Assembly (NCBI GenBank): GCA_963281255.1
Contig: OY725493.1
Coordinates: 3,503,857 to 3,567,856 of the forward strand
Direction of reading: 5' to 3'
DNA: 64,000 bases
DNA from: Aphrocallistes beatrix
Lineage: Eukaryota; Porifera; Hexactinellida; Sceptrulophora; Aphrocallistidae
The notes under the pieces were generated by a model. The model was not told the DNA's origin and ran no database searches. It saw only the letters and a program-made list of their open reading frames with translations. A program made the translations under genes and the position numbers. Below, in pieces: positions 11,870 to 21,370 of this stretch. Position 1 is the first letter of the stretch. Every line of letters begins with the position of its first letter.

Positions 11870-11900
<31 letters not shown>
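11867..11900. repeat. (TA)n microsatellite between two R1 copies
   Basis: An uninterrupted TA run joins the ends of two oppositely oriented R1 copies. Similar TA runs border R1 at 18431, 37513 and 38371. Confidence 0.9.
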
Positions 11901-11903
<3 letters not shown>

Positions 11904-12385
11904 CGAATTGATTGAAGAAAACTGCCGGGCACAGAAAGCTAATTTTTGGCATGTGGGAGTCTTTTGGCTATGGTTCCAGTAAGTTCTGAGCTCAGAGCAA
12001 AATGTCGACTAATCGTGGAATTATGACGTCATTGTCACATTTTTAAAAGTTAAGCAATACAGTTATTCGAGCATAACTCATCCATTATAGGAAATAGAAG
12101 GCTGAAATTTTAATAGAATCTGTATACTAACATACCTCACATATGATGCGACTATCATCAAAAAATGATGACTCATCACTTTGTTATGACGTCATCATTA
12201 CGCATCAAAAATTTTAAAATTGACAAATTTGGTGATTTTTCGAGTGATATCGATTATCACAGTAGGACAGACGTATTTAGAGATGTCTTCTACCTTATGA
12301 TTAATCATTGTGTGCCTATGCACCTCAAGCGCGCCTCCAGCGGACATTTTGTGTCCTCCAACGCCCTGGGGAAGCAAACGAATGT
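11901..12385 (-). mobile_element. R1 repeat copy, inverted relative to 10201
   Basis: Starts at TAACGAATTGATTGAAG and ends in the hairpin block at about 12330-12385, where the final CGCGCTTG part is degraded. Together with the preceding copy it forms a tail-to-tail palindrome. Open frames on both strands (12165-12392, 12198-12389) follow from the repeat. Confidence 0.8.
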
Positions 12386-12565
12386 TCACTAATTATTCAA
12401 ATTATTTGTAGAATTTAGTACATGAAATATTTTGACGCAAGCAATTAAGCAATCATAGCATGACTATTGCCATTCTTATTAGGCTTATTCTTATTCAATA
12501 TTACCGAATATATTTGAGTATTTTTATGTCCCAATAACCCAATATTTCTGTTTTCAAATTAGAAT

Positions 12566-13858
12566 ATGCCTAAATTGAATCGGCGCGGGCGCCAAACCCG
12601 TAAAAGTGGCACTATAGCTGAGAGAGTGAGGAAAGTTCGAGAGAAAGAAACTCCTCAAGAGCGACTCCTTCGCCAGCAACATGACCGTGAACGAAATATG
12701 CTGCGATTGAGAGTCCTAACCCCCAAGTCCAAAGGGAGGCGTCTTCGAGAAATGCGAGATCGCACTCGACTCCACTTGAAAAAAGAGACGCCTACCGGGA
12801 GAAGAGCCCGCCTGAGAGATTTGGTTGAACGGCAGGGTTCCCGGTTGCGAGCTGAGACTCCGACGAAGAAAGTTGCATGCTGCCTTGATCTGAGTCAGCG
12901 TAAGGCTTCCCGCTTAGACAGTGAGACGGAGGACGCTCGCGAAGTTCGTCTCCTAGACTTGCGGGATCGTCAGACATCTCGCTTAGACGGTGAGACCGAA
13001 GACACTCGCGAAGTTCGTCTCCTAGACTTGCGGGATCGTCAGGCTTCCCGCTTAGACGGTGAGATGGAGGAAGCTCGCGAAGTCCGTCTCCTAGACAAGC
13101 GAGATCGTCAGGCTTCCCGCTTGGACAGTGAGACGGAGGACGCTCGCAAAGTTCGTCTCCTAGACCTGCGGAATCGACACGCCTGGAAGATAGCCTGTGA
13201 AACAGAAGAGCAAGTCAGCTCACGTCTGAAGTACCAGGCTAAGTTGTATGCTAAGAGAGTTAAATCTCGCATTGTCCATAATTTTGCTAGGTCAATTATT
13301 GCCACCGAAGTTCCTGATAGTATTGTCGACGAGCATTCAGGTGGCAGTATGGCATACAGCTGCTCCGTGTGTCAGGCAAAATTCTGGGCGGGTGAGAAGC
13401 TCTCAGGTAGTACTAAATCCTGTTACAAGTTCTCCTTATGTTGTGGGGAGGGCAAAGTTGTTCTACTTCCTGTGGCTCCACACCCTGAACTGTTGATGCA
13501 CCTGCTAACGGCTACAGACCCGCGGGGAAGAGCGTTTAGAGAACAGATCAGAGCATACAACAACGCTCTTGCATTCGCTTCTCTTGGAGCGGACCTCGAT
13601 AAGGGTCTGGCTAATGCTAAGCGGGGAGTGTACACATTTCGTATACATGGAGTGATGTACCATCGTATCGGACGGTTGATGCCTAACGAAGGCGAGGCAC
13701 CAGCATTCGCACAGATCTACATTCATGGCGGAACCGCTGATGCCGAAGTGGCGAACCGTCAGCGCCATCTTGGAGATGCTGCGCTCCCTGAACTAAAAGG
13801 ATTGCAGCATATGCTGCATGAGGTTAATCTTTATGTGGCATTTTTAGACAGGGACTAG
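12566..13858 (+). CDS. Helitron N-terminal ORF: coiled-coil repeats and Cys-rich region
   Basis: This 430-residue frame is the amino-terminal part of the Helitron replicase, now separated from the Rep domain by a stop. Residues 1-110 are highly basic (Arg/Lys). Residues about 110-205 hold four copies of a 23-residue unit beginning SRLD and ending LRDRQ, encoded by 69-bp tandem repeats and likely helical. Next comes a zinc-ribbon-like part (CSVCQAKFW, about 260-270, and CCGEGKV, about 290). The conserved block FREQIRAYNNALAFASLGAD, RGVYTFRIHG and FAQIYIHG follows (residues about 318-395). This order is the one seen upstream of Helitron_like_N in animal Helitrons. The start at 12566 is the first ATG of the open frame. 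The ORF itself is unbroken, so this piece decayed late or is short enough to have escaped. Confidence 0.85.
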   Translation: MPKLNRRGRQTRKSGTIAERVRKVREKETPQERLLRQQHDRERNMLRLRVLTPKSKGRRLREMRDRTRLHLKKETPTGRRARLRDLVERQGSRLRAETPTKKVACCLDLSQRKASRLDSETEDAREVRLLDLRDRQTSRLDGETEDTREVRLLDLRDRQASRLDGEMEEAREVRLLDKRDRQASRLDSETEDARKVRLLDLRNRHAWKIACETEEQVSSRLKYQAKLYAKRVKSRIVHNFARSIIATEVPDSIVDEHSGGSMAYSCSVCQAKFWAGEKLSGSTKSCYKFSLCCGEGKVVLLPVAPHPELLMHLLTATDPRGRAFREQIRAYNNALAFASLGADLDKGLANAKRGVYTFRIHGVMYHRIGRLMPNEGEAPAFAQIYIHGGTADAEVANRQRHLGDAALPELKGLQHMLHEVNLYVAFLDRD

Positions 13859-13859
13859 A

Positions 13860-15368
13860 TCTGATGCGAGAGCAGGGGGGAGCTGACGTGAGAATGGTGA
13901 TCAAAGCAGACGGGTGTCCAGATTCTCGACGTTATAACGCTCCCATTGTTCAGGAAATAGCTGTCATTCTCCCGAATGACGGTTATGGAGAAGAGGTCGC
14001 AAGCAGGGATATAGTGCTGTAAGCGCGGAAGGGCGGTCTACAGCACATTACAGAGACTCACCGTGCGTATGATATACTGCACTATGTCCTATTATTCCCT
14101 CTAGGCGAAGACAGCTGGCATCTCAACATTCCTCACTCGAAAGGGAGAGGAAATGTCACCGCTATGGAGTATTATGCATACCGACTGATGGTACGGAGCC
14201 GCTTGAGTCCTCTACACCTGAGTGGTAGACTTTTCCATCAGTATGCTGTGGATGTATACGCCAAGATAGAACAGCAGCGTCTGAACTACATCAGGACCAA
14301 TCAGAAGATTCGTGTGGATCTTTACTGTGGATTGGCTGATGCAGTCGCTGCGGGTGACGTAGACTCCAGAGAGTTGGGACGTAAGGTAGTGCTTCCCTCC
14401 TCCTAACGCCCTGATTTAGTGGTTAGAGTTTTTAGATTGAAGTTGAGAGAATTGATTTCGGATCTTATGAATAAACACATATTGGGCAAACCCCTTGCTC
14501 ATGTTTATACTATTGAATTCCAAAAGAGAGGTCTGTTGCATGAAAAAATGCCCCCACGTGAAAAAATGCCCCCACCATGGATATTCATGTAATATGGGGG
14601 GGGCAAAATTTGATGGAGTTAGCGTGAAAAATTGCCCCCCCGTGAAAAAATGCCCCCCACCATGGATATTATAAAGTATGCCAATGCTTATACAAAACAT
14701 TTTGAATGCTATTTGACTTCTATTCGTTTACTAAAGCATTGCAAACCAACAAACTAGTCGTGTGAAGTAATAACAATGACTTTCATAAATGTATCGTATA
14801 TAAATATTAGTAGTATCAGCAATATTTAGTGTTAAACTCAAGAATTTCCATGGTGGGGGCATTTTTTCACGGGGGGGGGGGGACATTTTTTCATGCAACA
14901 GGTCTTCCTCACGCGCACATTCTGATTATTCTATCGGATCATGATAAGCCCAGGGAACCGTGTGAGTATGATCGAATTGTGTGTGCTGAGCTCCCTGACC
15001 CGATTCTCCAACCTCGACTGCACGCTATCGTTAAAAGCTGTATGATGCACGGTGCATGTGGTGTAGCCAATAAGAGCGTCCCTGTTTAAAAGACGGGAAA
15101 TGCTCTAAGAGATTCCCAAAGGCATTTTCAGCAGTTACTACAAAGTCTGAAGATGGCTACCCATTGTATCGTCGTAGAAACGACGACCGTGCTGTTAATG
15201 TGGGTGGGGCACGGTTGGATAATAGATGGGTTGTACCCTACAATCCATTTTTATTGTTGTTTAATGCTCATATTAACGTAGAAATCTGTAGTACAGTGAG
15301 TGCAGTTAAATATCTATACAAATAAGTGTACAAAGGACACGACCGAGCTATTGTAGAATTTAAGTCAG
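13860..15368 (+). pseudogene. Helitron Rep (HUH endonuclease) region, broken
   Basis: This encodes the rolling-circle endonuclease of the Helitron. Recognisable blocks in order are RRYNAPIVQEIAVILPND, then an in-frame TAA at 14020-14022, then GGLQHITETHRAYD, TAMEYYAYRLMVRSRLSPLH, RLNYIRTNQKIRVDLYCGLA and GRKVVLPSS. Next a deletion joins VVLPSS (ending 14406) to RPDLVVRVFRLKLRELI; in intact relatives some 50 residues lie between. The HUH-type motif GLPHAHILIIL is at about 14900-14935, just after the MITE. The tyrosine motif YLYK-stop-VYKGHD lies at 15311-15340, where TAA (15323-15325) replaces the codon expected to be Tyr. Further frameshifts follow 15085. The domain is inactive. Confidence 0.85.
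14535..14899. mobile_element. 365-bp TIR element inserted in the Helitron Rep gene
   Basis: The ends are GTTGCATGAAAAAATGCCCC and its complement. AGGTCT is duplicated on both sides (14529-14534 and 14900-14905; eight bases match with one change if extended). Subterminal blocks CCCCCACCATGG and CCATGGTGGGGG repeat the inverted pattern inside. Removing the element and one AGGTCT restores the Helitron frame EFQKRG-LPHAHI. No coding capacity. The superfamily is unclear; the duplication length suggests hAT-like or a 6-bp target. Confidence 0.85.
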
Positions 15369-16325
15369 GTGGTGAGGAGGCAGAGGCTGCCGGAAAGAAA
15401 AAGTGCGTCGATGAAATATGTGTCTGCCACTGAAGCGTGTTATCGTATCTTTGCGTATGAGCTCCACGCGAATCTGCCACATGTGTTGAGATTAGCTCTG
15501 CATCTTAAGAATCAGCAGCCAGTTTATTTCCCAGAGCAGGTTGAGCTTGATGATGTGTTGAGCCGACAAAGGCACACCACTTTGACTGGATGGTTTGTTG
15601 CAAACCAGGAATTCCATTGCGCTAGGGAGGTTACATATACTAATTTCCCCGATGAGTTTGTATGGGATAAATCAAAGCGCGAATGGAAGTTGAGAGTGAA
15701 GGGGCATGGCACCATGATAGGTCGCATGTATGCAGCTCATCCCGGTGAAGGGGAGCGTTTTTATCTAAGAATGCTCCTCAACCATGTCACAGGATGTACG
15801 AGTTTTCAGGACATCCGTACTCTCGCTGATGGTACTGTCTGTGAAAGCTTTAAGGAGGCCGCGCGGAGACTTGGATTGTTGGAAGACACGGAGTTAGATC
15901 AGTATTTGGCAGAAGCGGCTGTTTCTGTGATGCCCCCACAGATGCGCCAGCTCTTTGTCACGATCCTCCTATTTAGTGTCCTAACTGATCCCTTAGCCCT
16001 TTGGGAACACCATCAGGCCTCTTTATCTGAGGACTTTCCGTGTCGTGTTAAGCGAGTAGTTCTTGACGTCCAATTGGATGAGCACATTTTAAACTGTGTA
16101 TTGTTGGATATTGAGAATCGCTTACAGAGACAAGGGAAGTCTTTAGAGGATTACCCAGCTATGCCTGTCCCTAAGCATATGCGTAATCCGTACGAAGAAC
16201 CCAGAATCATACAGAATGAACTTGATTATTGTGTTAGTGATCTGTTGGAAATGGTGCGTGTCAATGACGCCAATGCTCAATGCAGACCAACTGATTGTCT
16301 TCAACACTGTGATGAAGGCCATTGA
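15369..16325 (+). CDS. Helitron Rep-helicase linker ORF
   Basis: A 318-residue open frame continues the Helitron replicase after Rep. Its beginning is shifted; the true frame enters from upstream, since KKKCVDE precedes KYVSATEACYRIFAYELH in another phase. Conserved blocks are EACYRIFAYELHANLPHVLR, GRMYAAHPGEGERFYLRMLL, HVTGCTSFQDIRTLADG, ESFKEAARRLGLLEDD-like (residues about 160-175) and MPPQMRQLFVTILL. These form the segment found between the nuclease and helicase in Helitron proteins; its biochemical role is not established. The frame runs into the helicase with one frameshift near 16320. Confidence 0.85.
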   Translation: MVRRQRLPERKSASMKYVSATEACYRIFAYELHANLPHVLRLALHLKNQQPVYFPEQVELDDVLSRQRHTTLTGWFVANQEFHCAREVTYTNFPDEFVWDKSKREWKLRVKGHGTMIGRMYAAHPGEGERFYLRMLLNHVTGCTSFQDIRTLADGTVCESFKEAARRLGLLEDTELDQYLAEAAVSVMPPQMRQLFVTILLFSVLTDPLALWEHHQASLSEDFPCRVKRVVLDVQLDEHILNCVLLDIENRLQRQGKSLEDYPAMPVPKHMRNPYEEPRIIQNELDYCVSDLLEMVRVNDANAQCRPTDCLQHCDEGH

Positions 16326-17787
16326 TGATTCCGTGGTATATCCTAGGTGTTCTTCGTGGACGGACCTGGCGGTACAGGTAAAACTTTCGTTTACAATACA
16401 CTGTTAGCCAAGGTCCGTTCTAGGAGAGAGATTGCCCTCGCAATGGCTTCTTCGGAGATTGCGGCACTCCTCCTAAATGGTGGCAGGACTGTACATTCGA
16501 GAATTAAAGTTCATCTCTCGACCAATGCACATTCTGCGTGTAGCATTACTAAGCAGAGTGTGCTTGCCCGTCTCATCCAGCGTGCAAATTTATTGGTCTG
16601 GGATGAGGCTCCAATGTCTCATAAGCATGTTGCTGAATGCATGGATCAAACTCTGAGAGACCTGTGCTCTTGCGATCTACCATTTGGCGGCAAGGTTATG
16701 GTATTTGGAGGTGATTTCGTCAGATTCTGCCTGTAATTAGACGAGGAACCAGAGGTGATGTTGTTTCTGCATGTCTCAACAGATCATCTCTCTGGCGTTA
16801 TGTTAAGGTTTTAAATTTGACTATTAATATGCGCCTACGGAAATTATCTTCTCAGGACTCACTTGAAGTGAGTGAGATCTCCAACTTCTTATTGAGGGTT
16901 GGAGAGGGCAGTGAACTCGAAGATGAGGATCACATGATTCACATCGACGACAAGTTTATTGTCCCGGGAAATGATATTTCTGAATTGGTTTCTTCTGTCT
17001 ATGGTGACATTGTGAATAATTACCTTGATCAGGATTTAATGAGTCGCCGCATCTTAATGTCTCCAAAGAATGAGACAGTAGATGCCATAAACGATTACGT
17101 TATAGATACCTGGAGATGATCAAATATTTTTAAGTGCAGATTCAGTTGATGATTCGCAGGCTGCCATATACCCCACGGAGTTCTTGAAATCCTAATGGTA
17201 TGCCTCCTCATCGTCTGAAGCTTAAAGAGTTTGCATCTGTCATTCTCCTGCGGAATCTTGATTCTGTTCAGGGTTTGTGTAATGGCACTCGCTTGACTGT
17301 AAGATCGTTTACTAAACGTCTTATAGACGGGGAGATTGCCACAGGTATCCATGCGGGGACTCGAGTATTCATTCCTCGCATTCCACTACTTACTCCCTCA
17401 GATTCTGGCCTTCCCTTTGTCTTAAAGCGAAGACAGTTCCCAGTACGGCCTGCCTTCTGTATTACAATAAATAAGGGTCAAGGTCAGAGTTTAGAGACTG
17501 TTGGTATTTTCCTCCCTTCCCCTGAAGCCATATTCAGCCATGGTCAACTCTATGTGGCTCTTAGTCGCGTTCAGAATCCTAGCGGTTTGAAGATCATGGT
17601 TTGTGGAGGACAACAGTCTACTAGACGAGGAGTATTGGTTAAGAATGTCGTATATCGGGAGGTTTTTCTAACTCACGTTGGAGAGCCTTCGTCATCTAGC
17701 CAGGATTTGATTGATTCATTTTCGCTGGATGATGTATCATTCGATTCTTCTCAGCTGTCACCAGTTCTTTCTCATGCCAAAAAGTGA
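16290..17787 (+). pseudogene. Helitron Pif1-family helicase, broken in three
   Basis: This is the DNA-unwinding part of the Helitron replicase. Walker A GPGGTGKT lies at 16362-16385 and Walker B WDEAPM near 16600. GGDF is at about 16710, where the expected FRQ-type continuation is lost at a frameshift (16735). The next block NLTINMRLRK resumes at about 16812, and SRRILMSPKNETVDAINDYV ends at a stop at 17117. After a shifted gap of about 70 nt the last part (17200-17787) carries LRNLDSVQGLCNGTRL, CITINKGQGQSLETVGIFLP and HGQLYVALSRV, the Pif1 C-terminal motifs. The motif set and order are complete, so decay came through small indels rather than large loss. Confidence 0.9.
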
Positions 17788-17937
17788 GTAATCATGGCTG
17801 ATTCTGAGAGGAAGAGTAAAGTATCAAAAATCTTCGAGTTCAGTTAGAGTAGCGTTGTTACATTGGAGGATCCTGAAAACAAAGCTTTTCAGAGTAATCA
17901 CGTGACATTTGAATCGTCTGATGTTGTTTTCAATGCA

Positions 17938-18428
17938 ACAAGCGCGCTTCGCTTGCTTGCGCTGCGCGGCTGGCAGACACTTCGTGTCCGCCGGAGGCTC
18001 CCTTCGGTAGCCTGGAGGTGACATTGGTTAATTATAAGGGAGATAACATCTCTAAATATGTCCATCTTAGTTTTAAAAACGATATCACTCGAAAAAACAC
18101 CAAATTTGTCAATTTTTAAAATTTTGATGAGTAATGATGACGTCATAGCAAAGTGATGAGTTATCATTTTTTGATGATAGTTGCATCATATGTGAGACGT
18201 GTTAGTATACAGATTCTATTAAAATTTCAGCCTTCTATCTCCTATAATGGCTGAGTTATGCCCGAATAACTGTGTTGTTTAACTTTTAAAAATGTGACAA
18301 TGACGTCATAATTCCATGATGAGTCGACATTTTGCTCTGAACTCAGAACTTACTGGAGCCATAGCCAAAAGACTCCCACATGCCAAAAATCAGCCTTCTG
18401 CGCCCGGCAGTTTCTTCAATCAATTCGT

Positions 18429-18431
<3 letters not shown>
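17938..18431 (+). mobile_element. R1 repeat unit, first of a tandem pair
   Basis: Nearly full R1 unit inside the Helitron, between its helicase and OTU coding parts. It starts ACAAGCGCGCTTCGCTTGC and ends TTCGTTAC. Both TGACGTCA sites are kept (about 18136 and 18301). It is joined to the next unit by 15 AT repeats. Confidence 0.9.

Positions 18432-18460
<29 letters not shown>
18431..18460. repeat. (AT)n microsatellite at the R1-R1 junction
   Basis: About 15 AT dinucleotides link the GTTAC end of one R1 unit to the ACAAGCGCGC start of the next, head to tail. Confidence 0.9.
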
Positions 18461-18461
<1 letters not shown>

Positions 18462-18464
<3 letters not shown>

Positions 18465-18957
18465 AGCGCGCTTCGCTTGCTTGCGCTGCGCGCGGCTGGC
18501 GGACACTTCGTGTCCGCCAGAGGCTCCCTTCGATCGCCTGGAGGTGACATTGGTTAATTGTAAGGGAGATAACATCTCTAAATATGTCCATCTTAGTGTT
18601 AAAACCGATTTCACTGGAAAAATCACCAAATTTGTCAATTTTAAAATTTTTGATGCGTAATGATGACGTCATAACAGAGTGATGAGTCATCATTTTTTGA
18701 TGAAAGTCGCATCATATGTGAGGTATGTTAGTATACAGATTCTCTTAAAATTTCAGCCTTCTATCTCCTATAATGGCCGAGTTATGCTCGAATAACTGTG
18801 TTGCTTAACTTTTAAAAATGTGACAATGACGTCATAATTCCATGATGAGCCGACATTTTGCTCTGAGCTCAGAACTTACTGGAGCCATAGCCAAAAGACT
18901 CCCACATGCCAAAAATCATCCTTCTGTGCTCGGCAGTTTCTTCAATCAATTCGTTAC
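18462..18957 (+). mobile_element. R1 repeat unit, second of a tandem pair
   Basis: Closely similar to the first unit, with only scattered substitutions visible on reading. The offset between units is 524 bp. It is followed at 18958-19047 by two copies of the short tail AATCGAGTTTTAATAGTAAGG separated by TA/CA-rich spacers. Confidence 0.9.
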
Positions 18958-19047
18958 AGAGATATATATATATACACAAACATTAATCGAGTTTTAATAG
19001 TAAGGGATATACACATACACAATAATCGAGTTTTAATAGTAAGGATT
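18958..19047 (+). repeat. Duplicated R1 tail module
   Basis: The 21-bp tail AATCGAGTTTTAATAGTAAG (plus G) occurs at about 18984-19004 and 19024-19044, each after a TATAC/ACACA spacer. The same tail follows R1 at 53896 and, inverted, lies beside R1 at 11860 and 37520. Confidence 0.8.
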
Positions 19048-19208
19048 ATTAGGCATCCAAGTATGACTGGACATTCGGAAATCGCTCTCAATAATAACTT
19101 TACTCTCGAAATAGATATAATCTGGCCCAATCAATCGGGTTGGAGAATGAAGCGATTTTACCGAATAGAGAAGATATAATGTCGCGTGGCCCTATTTTGC
19201 AGTACTAT

Positions 19209-19711
19209 TAGTCACTTAAAGCTAGATTGCGCAATAAATTTGGTCCTCAAATTTATTTGTGTCCAGTGTATGGCGACGGTAACTGTCTCTATCGGACTCT
19301 ATCTCATGTCATTTTTGGTAATGAGAGCTCTTATCGTATTCTCAAACACAGTCTGATCTCCAAATTTAAGAACACTCCAGCGCATTTCTATAACGTGTTA
19401 TGCGTAGATCAGGCATTTTCAGTGATCAGGAACTGATTGAGCATATGGATCGCGTATCTGTTCTCAATGAGTGGGGTACTAACACTGAATTGAATATGAT
19501 AGGGGCTTTGGCCCGGATAGATGTAGTGTCAATTAATGCTACCGACATAGACCCTCACTATTGGAAAATCCAGCCAGTTTATATTCATGAACAACTGGAA
19601 GTTCCTTTAGAGTGTGACCCTATTTATGATGGTCGTAAATTAGGTGTTTTATTTCACCGGATTCACCATCAGATAGGTATGGAACACTTTGATCCATTCT
19701 ATAATAGTTAG
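19209..19711 (+). pseudogene. OTU-type cysteine protease domain of the Helitron
   Basis: OTU domains are deubiquitinase-like cysteine proteases often fused to or carried by animal Helitrons. The nucleophile region reads VYGDGNCLYRTLSHVIFG (about 19266-19320) with Asp and Cys in the usual DGNC context. The C-terminal histidine region is HHQIGMEHFDPFY (about 19665-19705). Between them, a one-base shift near 19400-19430 separates the first frame (ends 19436) from the second (19400-19711), so the domain is broken. In the second frame EHMDRVSVLNEWGTNTELNM and VDVVSINA-like strands fit the OTU core. It lies downstream of the helicase, beyond the R1 pair. Confidence 0.85.
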
Positions 19712-19785
19712 CTCGATAATTCTACTGACTTTAGTATCCTGCACTGATTATTCCATTGGTTTAATTGTGTTGTGTACTATTGCTA

Positions 19786-19911
19786 CTTTGCTACTTCGGT
19801 AGTAATTCAGATAAGTGGAATGGTAGGGTTCCCTCAGGTGAATCGATCACTCTGCATTGAAGATTTGCTACTTCGGTAGTAATTCAGATAAGTGGAGTGG
19901 TAGGGTTCCCA
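19786..19911 (+). repeat. Direct repeat, two copies of about 77 bp
   Basis: TTGCTACTTCGGTAGTAATT followed by CAGATAAGTGGA and TGGTAGGGTTCCC occurs at about 19790-19833 and again at 19867-19910. CTACTTCGGTAG is itself a small perfect hairpin. It lies just after the OTU coding part, so it may belong to the Helitron 3' region. Confidence 0.8.
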
Positions 19912-20491
19912 CAATGGGATTAATTACATTATCTTGAAACTATTCTACTGAGGTAGTATTTGTTGAAAGTGTTGTACTAATCCCTTCTATGTGGTTGTTG
20001 CAATTAGTTTGTTCGATGTTATGTATCTACTTTAGTAGTGCATATTATTAGCTTGCTTTTTGTGGCCACTATAGTGCACATGTGATAGTAGCTATAGAAT
20101 TGATATTTCTATTAGCAAATATCTGAAGGTTTGATTTGCTTGGCTCCCCTTTGCGTAAGCAAGCGAATTATTGAATTAACTAAAGTGTAGATATCATTTC
20201 AATATGATTTCTACCCCACGTGAATGGATCGATAAATTCGGGGAAAGGTATAGAGTGTGTCCCAAGTGCACTCCTCTTAATATCATTTAGAGAACCCTGA
20301 GGGACTGAATTTATAGGGAAACTTTACATTGAATATGGACAATTGCTTAAATCATGCAATATACAACCAAAAGAATGGATAAATTAAATTAAAATATAAC
20401 TATCATACAATCAATTAGAACTCAGTCATTTACAAGAAAAGATTTGACTTGATAAGTTTATTCATTTCTCAAATTCTTATAATAACATTAG
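19912..20491. other. No gene recognised; possible Helitron 3' flank
   Basis: AT-rich sequence between the direct repeat and the micro-exon gene. I looked for a terminal hairpin followed by CTRR and saw no convincing example. Confidence 0.4.
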
Positions 20492-21370
20492 ATGTCTAAA
20501 TCAAAAGGAAGGAGGAGGAAGAGAGGAAAGAAGAGGACTGGCACCGCTGCCAAAGCCTGGACGTGTACGTCCAGGCTAATAGCTATAGTGGACCGCTTGG
20601 TAAATATTTTATTAAATAAAGTCAATCAATTTGCGTGTTTGTATTGTTATTTTTTTAGACGCAAATTGAAGAACTTAAAAACAAAGTAAGTTTTTAAAAT
20701 ACTTTTTTTGAAAAAAATAATGTCAGATTTGATTATTTCTTACTATTTCTAATAATTTCTCTAGGGTCAAAGGAAGTAGAAACGTAAGTTAAAAGTATTT
20801 TTATTAATTGAATGAAATATTCATTGTGATTACTAATCTTTATAAAATTTTTCTAGATCCCAGGGGAGAAAAGAGGGGAAAGCCGGCCCTCAATGGACCG
20901 GGCAACAAGTCCGGTTGTTAGCAAGTAAGTTAAAATAACCTCAACCCCTTAGATTGGTATCTAGATATCTACCTTTATTTATTTAATTATATTATATCTC
21001 AAGGCATCGCAAGAAGAAAGAAAAAAAAGTAAGTAATTTCTAAAAGCTTCGGATAATTAGCTTATATCTTACTTTTTAATGTATGTAATTGAATTTAGAA
21101 ATTATTTAAATAACACTTTCTTTAAAATGCTGAGTATTATAATTATAAATTTTATATCAATATTTCTTCTTAGCAAGAGAAAAATAAAGATTGAAATGTA
21201 AGTTGTAGATCTACTATAAAAATTAAGTTTCTATCGAATGTTTGACATGTATAATTTGAAATAAAATATGAGTTGTTGATAGGCAAGCCCTTCCCTTTAA
21301 ATAAACATTTTAATTAGTCGCATTTCAACTATTATTCTCTCTTTTAGATTCTTACACACATATCTATATT
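20492..21370 (+). CDS. Small spliced gene with micro-exons, basic protein of unknown function
   Basis: Six or seven short blocks are each bounded by acceptor and donor signals: A 20492-20599 (108 nt, donor GTAAAT), B 20659-20685 (27 nt), C 20765-20783 (19 nt), D 20857-20924 (68 nt), E 21004-21028 (25 nt), F 21174-21197 (24 nt), and a terminal block from 21348 after CTCTCTTTTAG. Five donors read GTAAGT. From ATG 20492, A-B-D-E-F stays in one frame and gives 82 residues: a Lys/Arg-rich head (GRRRKRGKKR), DRLTQIEELKNK, then KHRKKKEKK, stopping at TGA 21192. Including C in that frame gives TAG at 20777, so C would be skipped or act as a poison exon. C-F is also open in another frame that runs into the last block, so the frame is not certain. 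No family recognised; nuclear localisation is a guess from charge. Confidence 0.5.

Larger units (their letters stand above)
12566..19711 (+). mobile_element. Helitron (Rep/helicase/OTU), decayed, termini not resolved
   Basis: One colinear Helitron covers a coiled-coil leader, Helitron_like_N/Rep, Pif1-type helicase and an OTU protease domain, all plus strand. Coding parts are separated by stops, frameshifts, an internal deletion near 14407, a 365-bp MITE (14535-14899) and a tandem pair of R1 units (17938-18957). Helitrons insert between A and T without target duplication and end in a hairpin plus CTRR. I could not identify either terminus with confidence, so the limits given are those of the coding relic. 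Confidence 0.85.

Noticed and set aside
12792..13768. Minus-strand and alternative-frame open frames over the Helitron leader
   Set aside because: They overlap a recognised Helitron coding frame and reflect its Arg-rich codon use.
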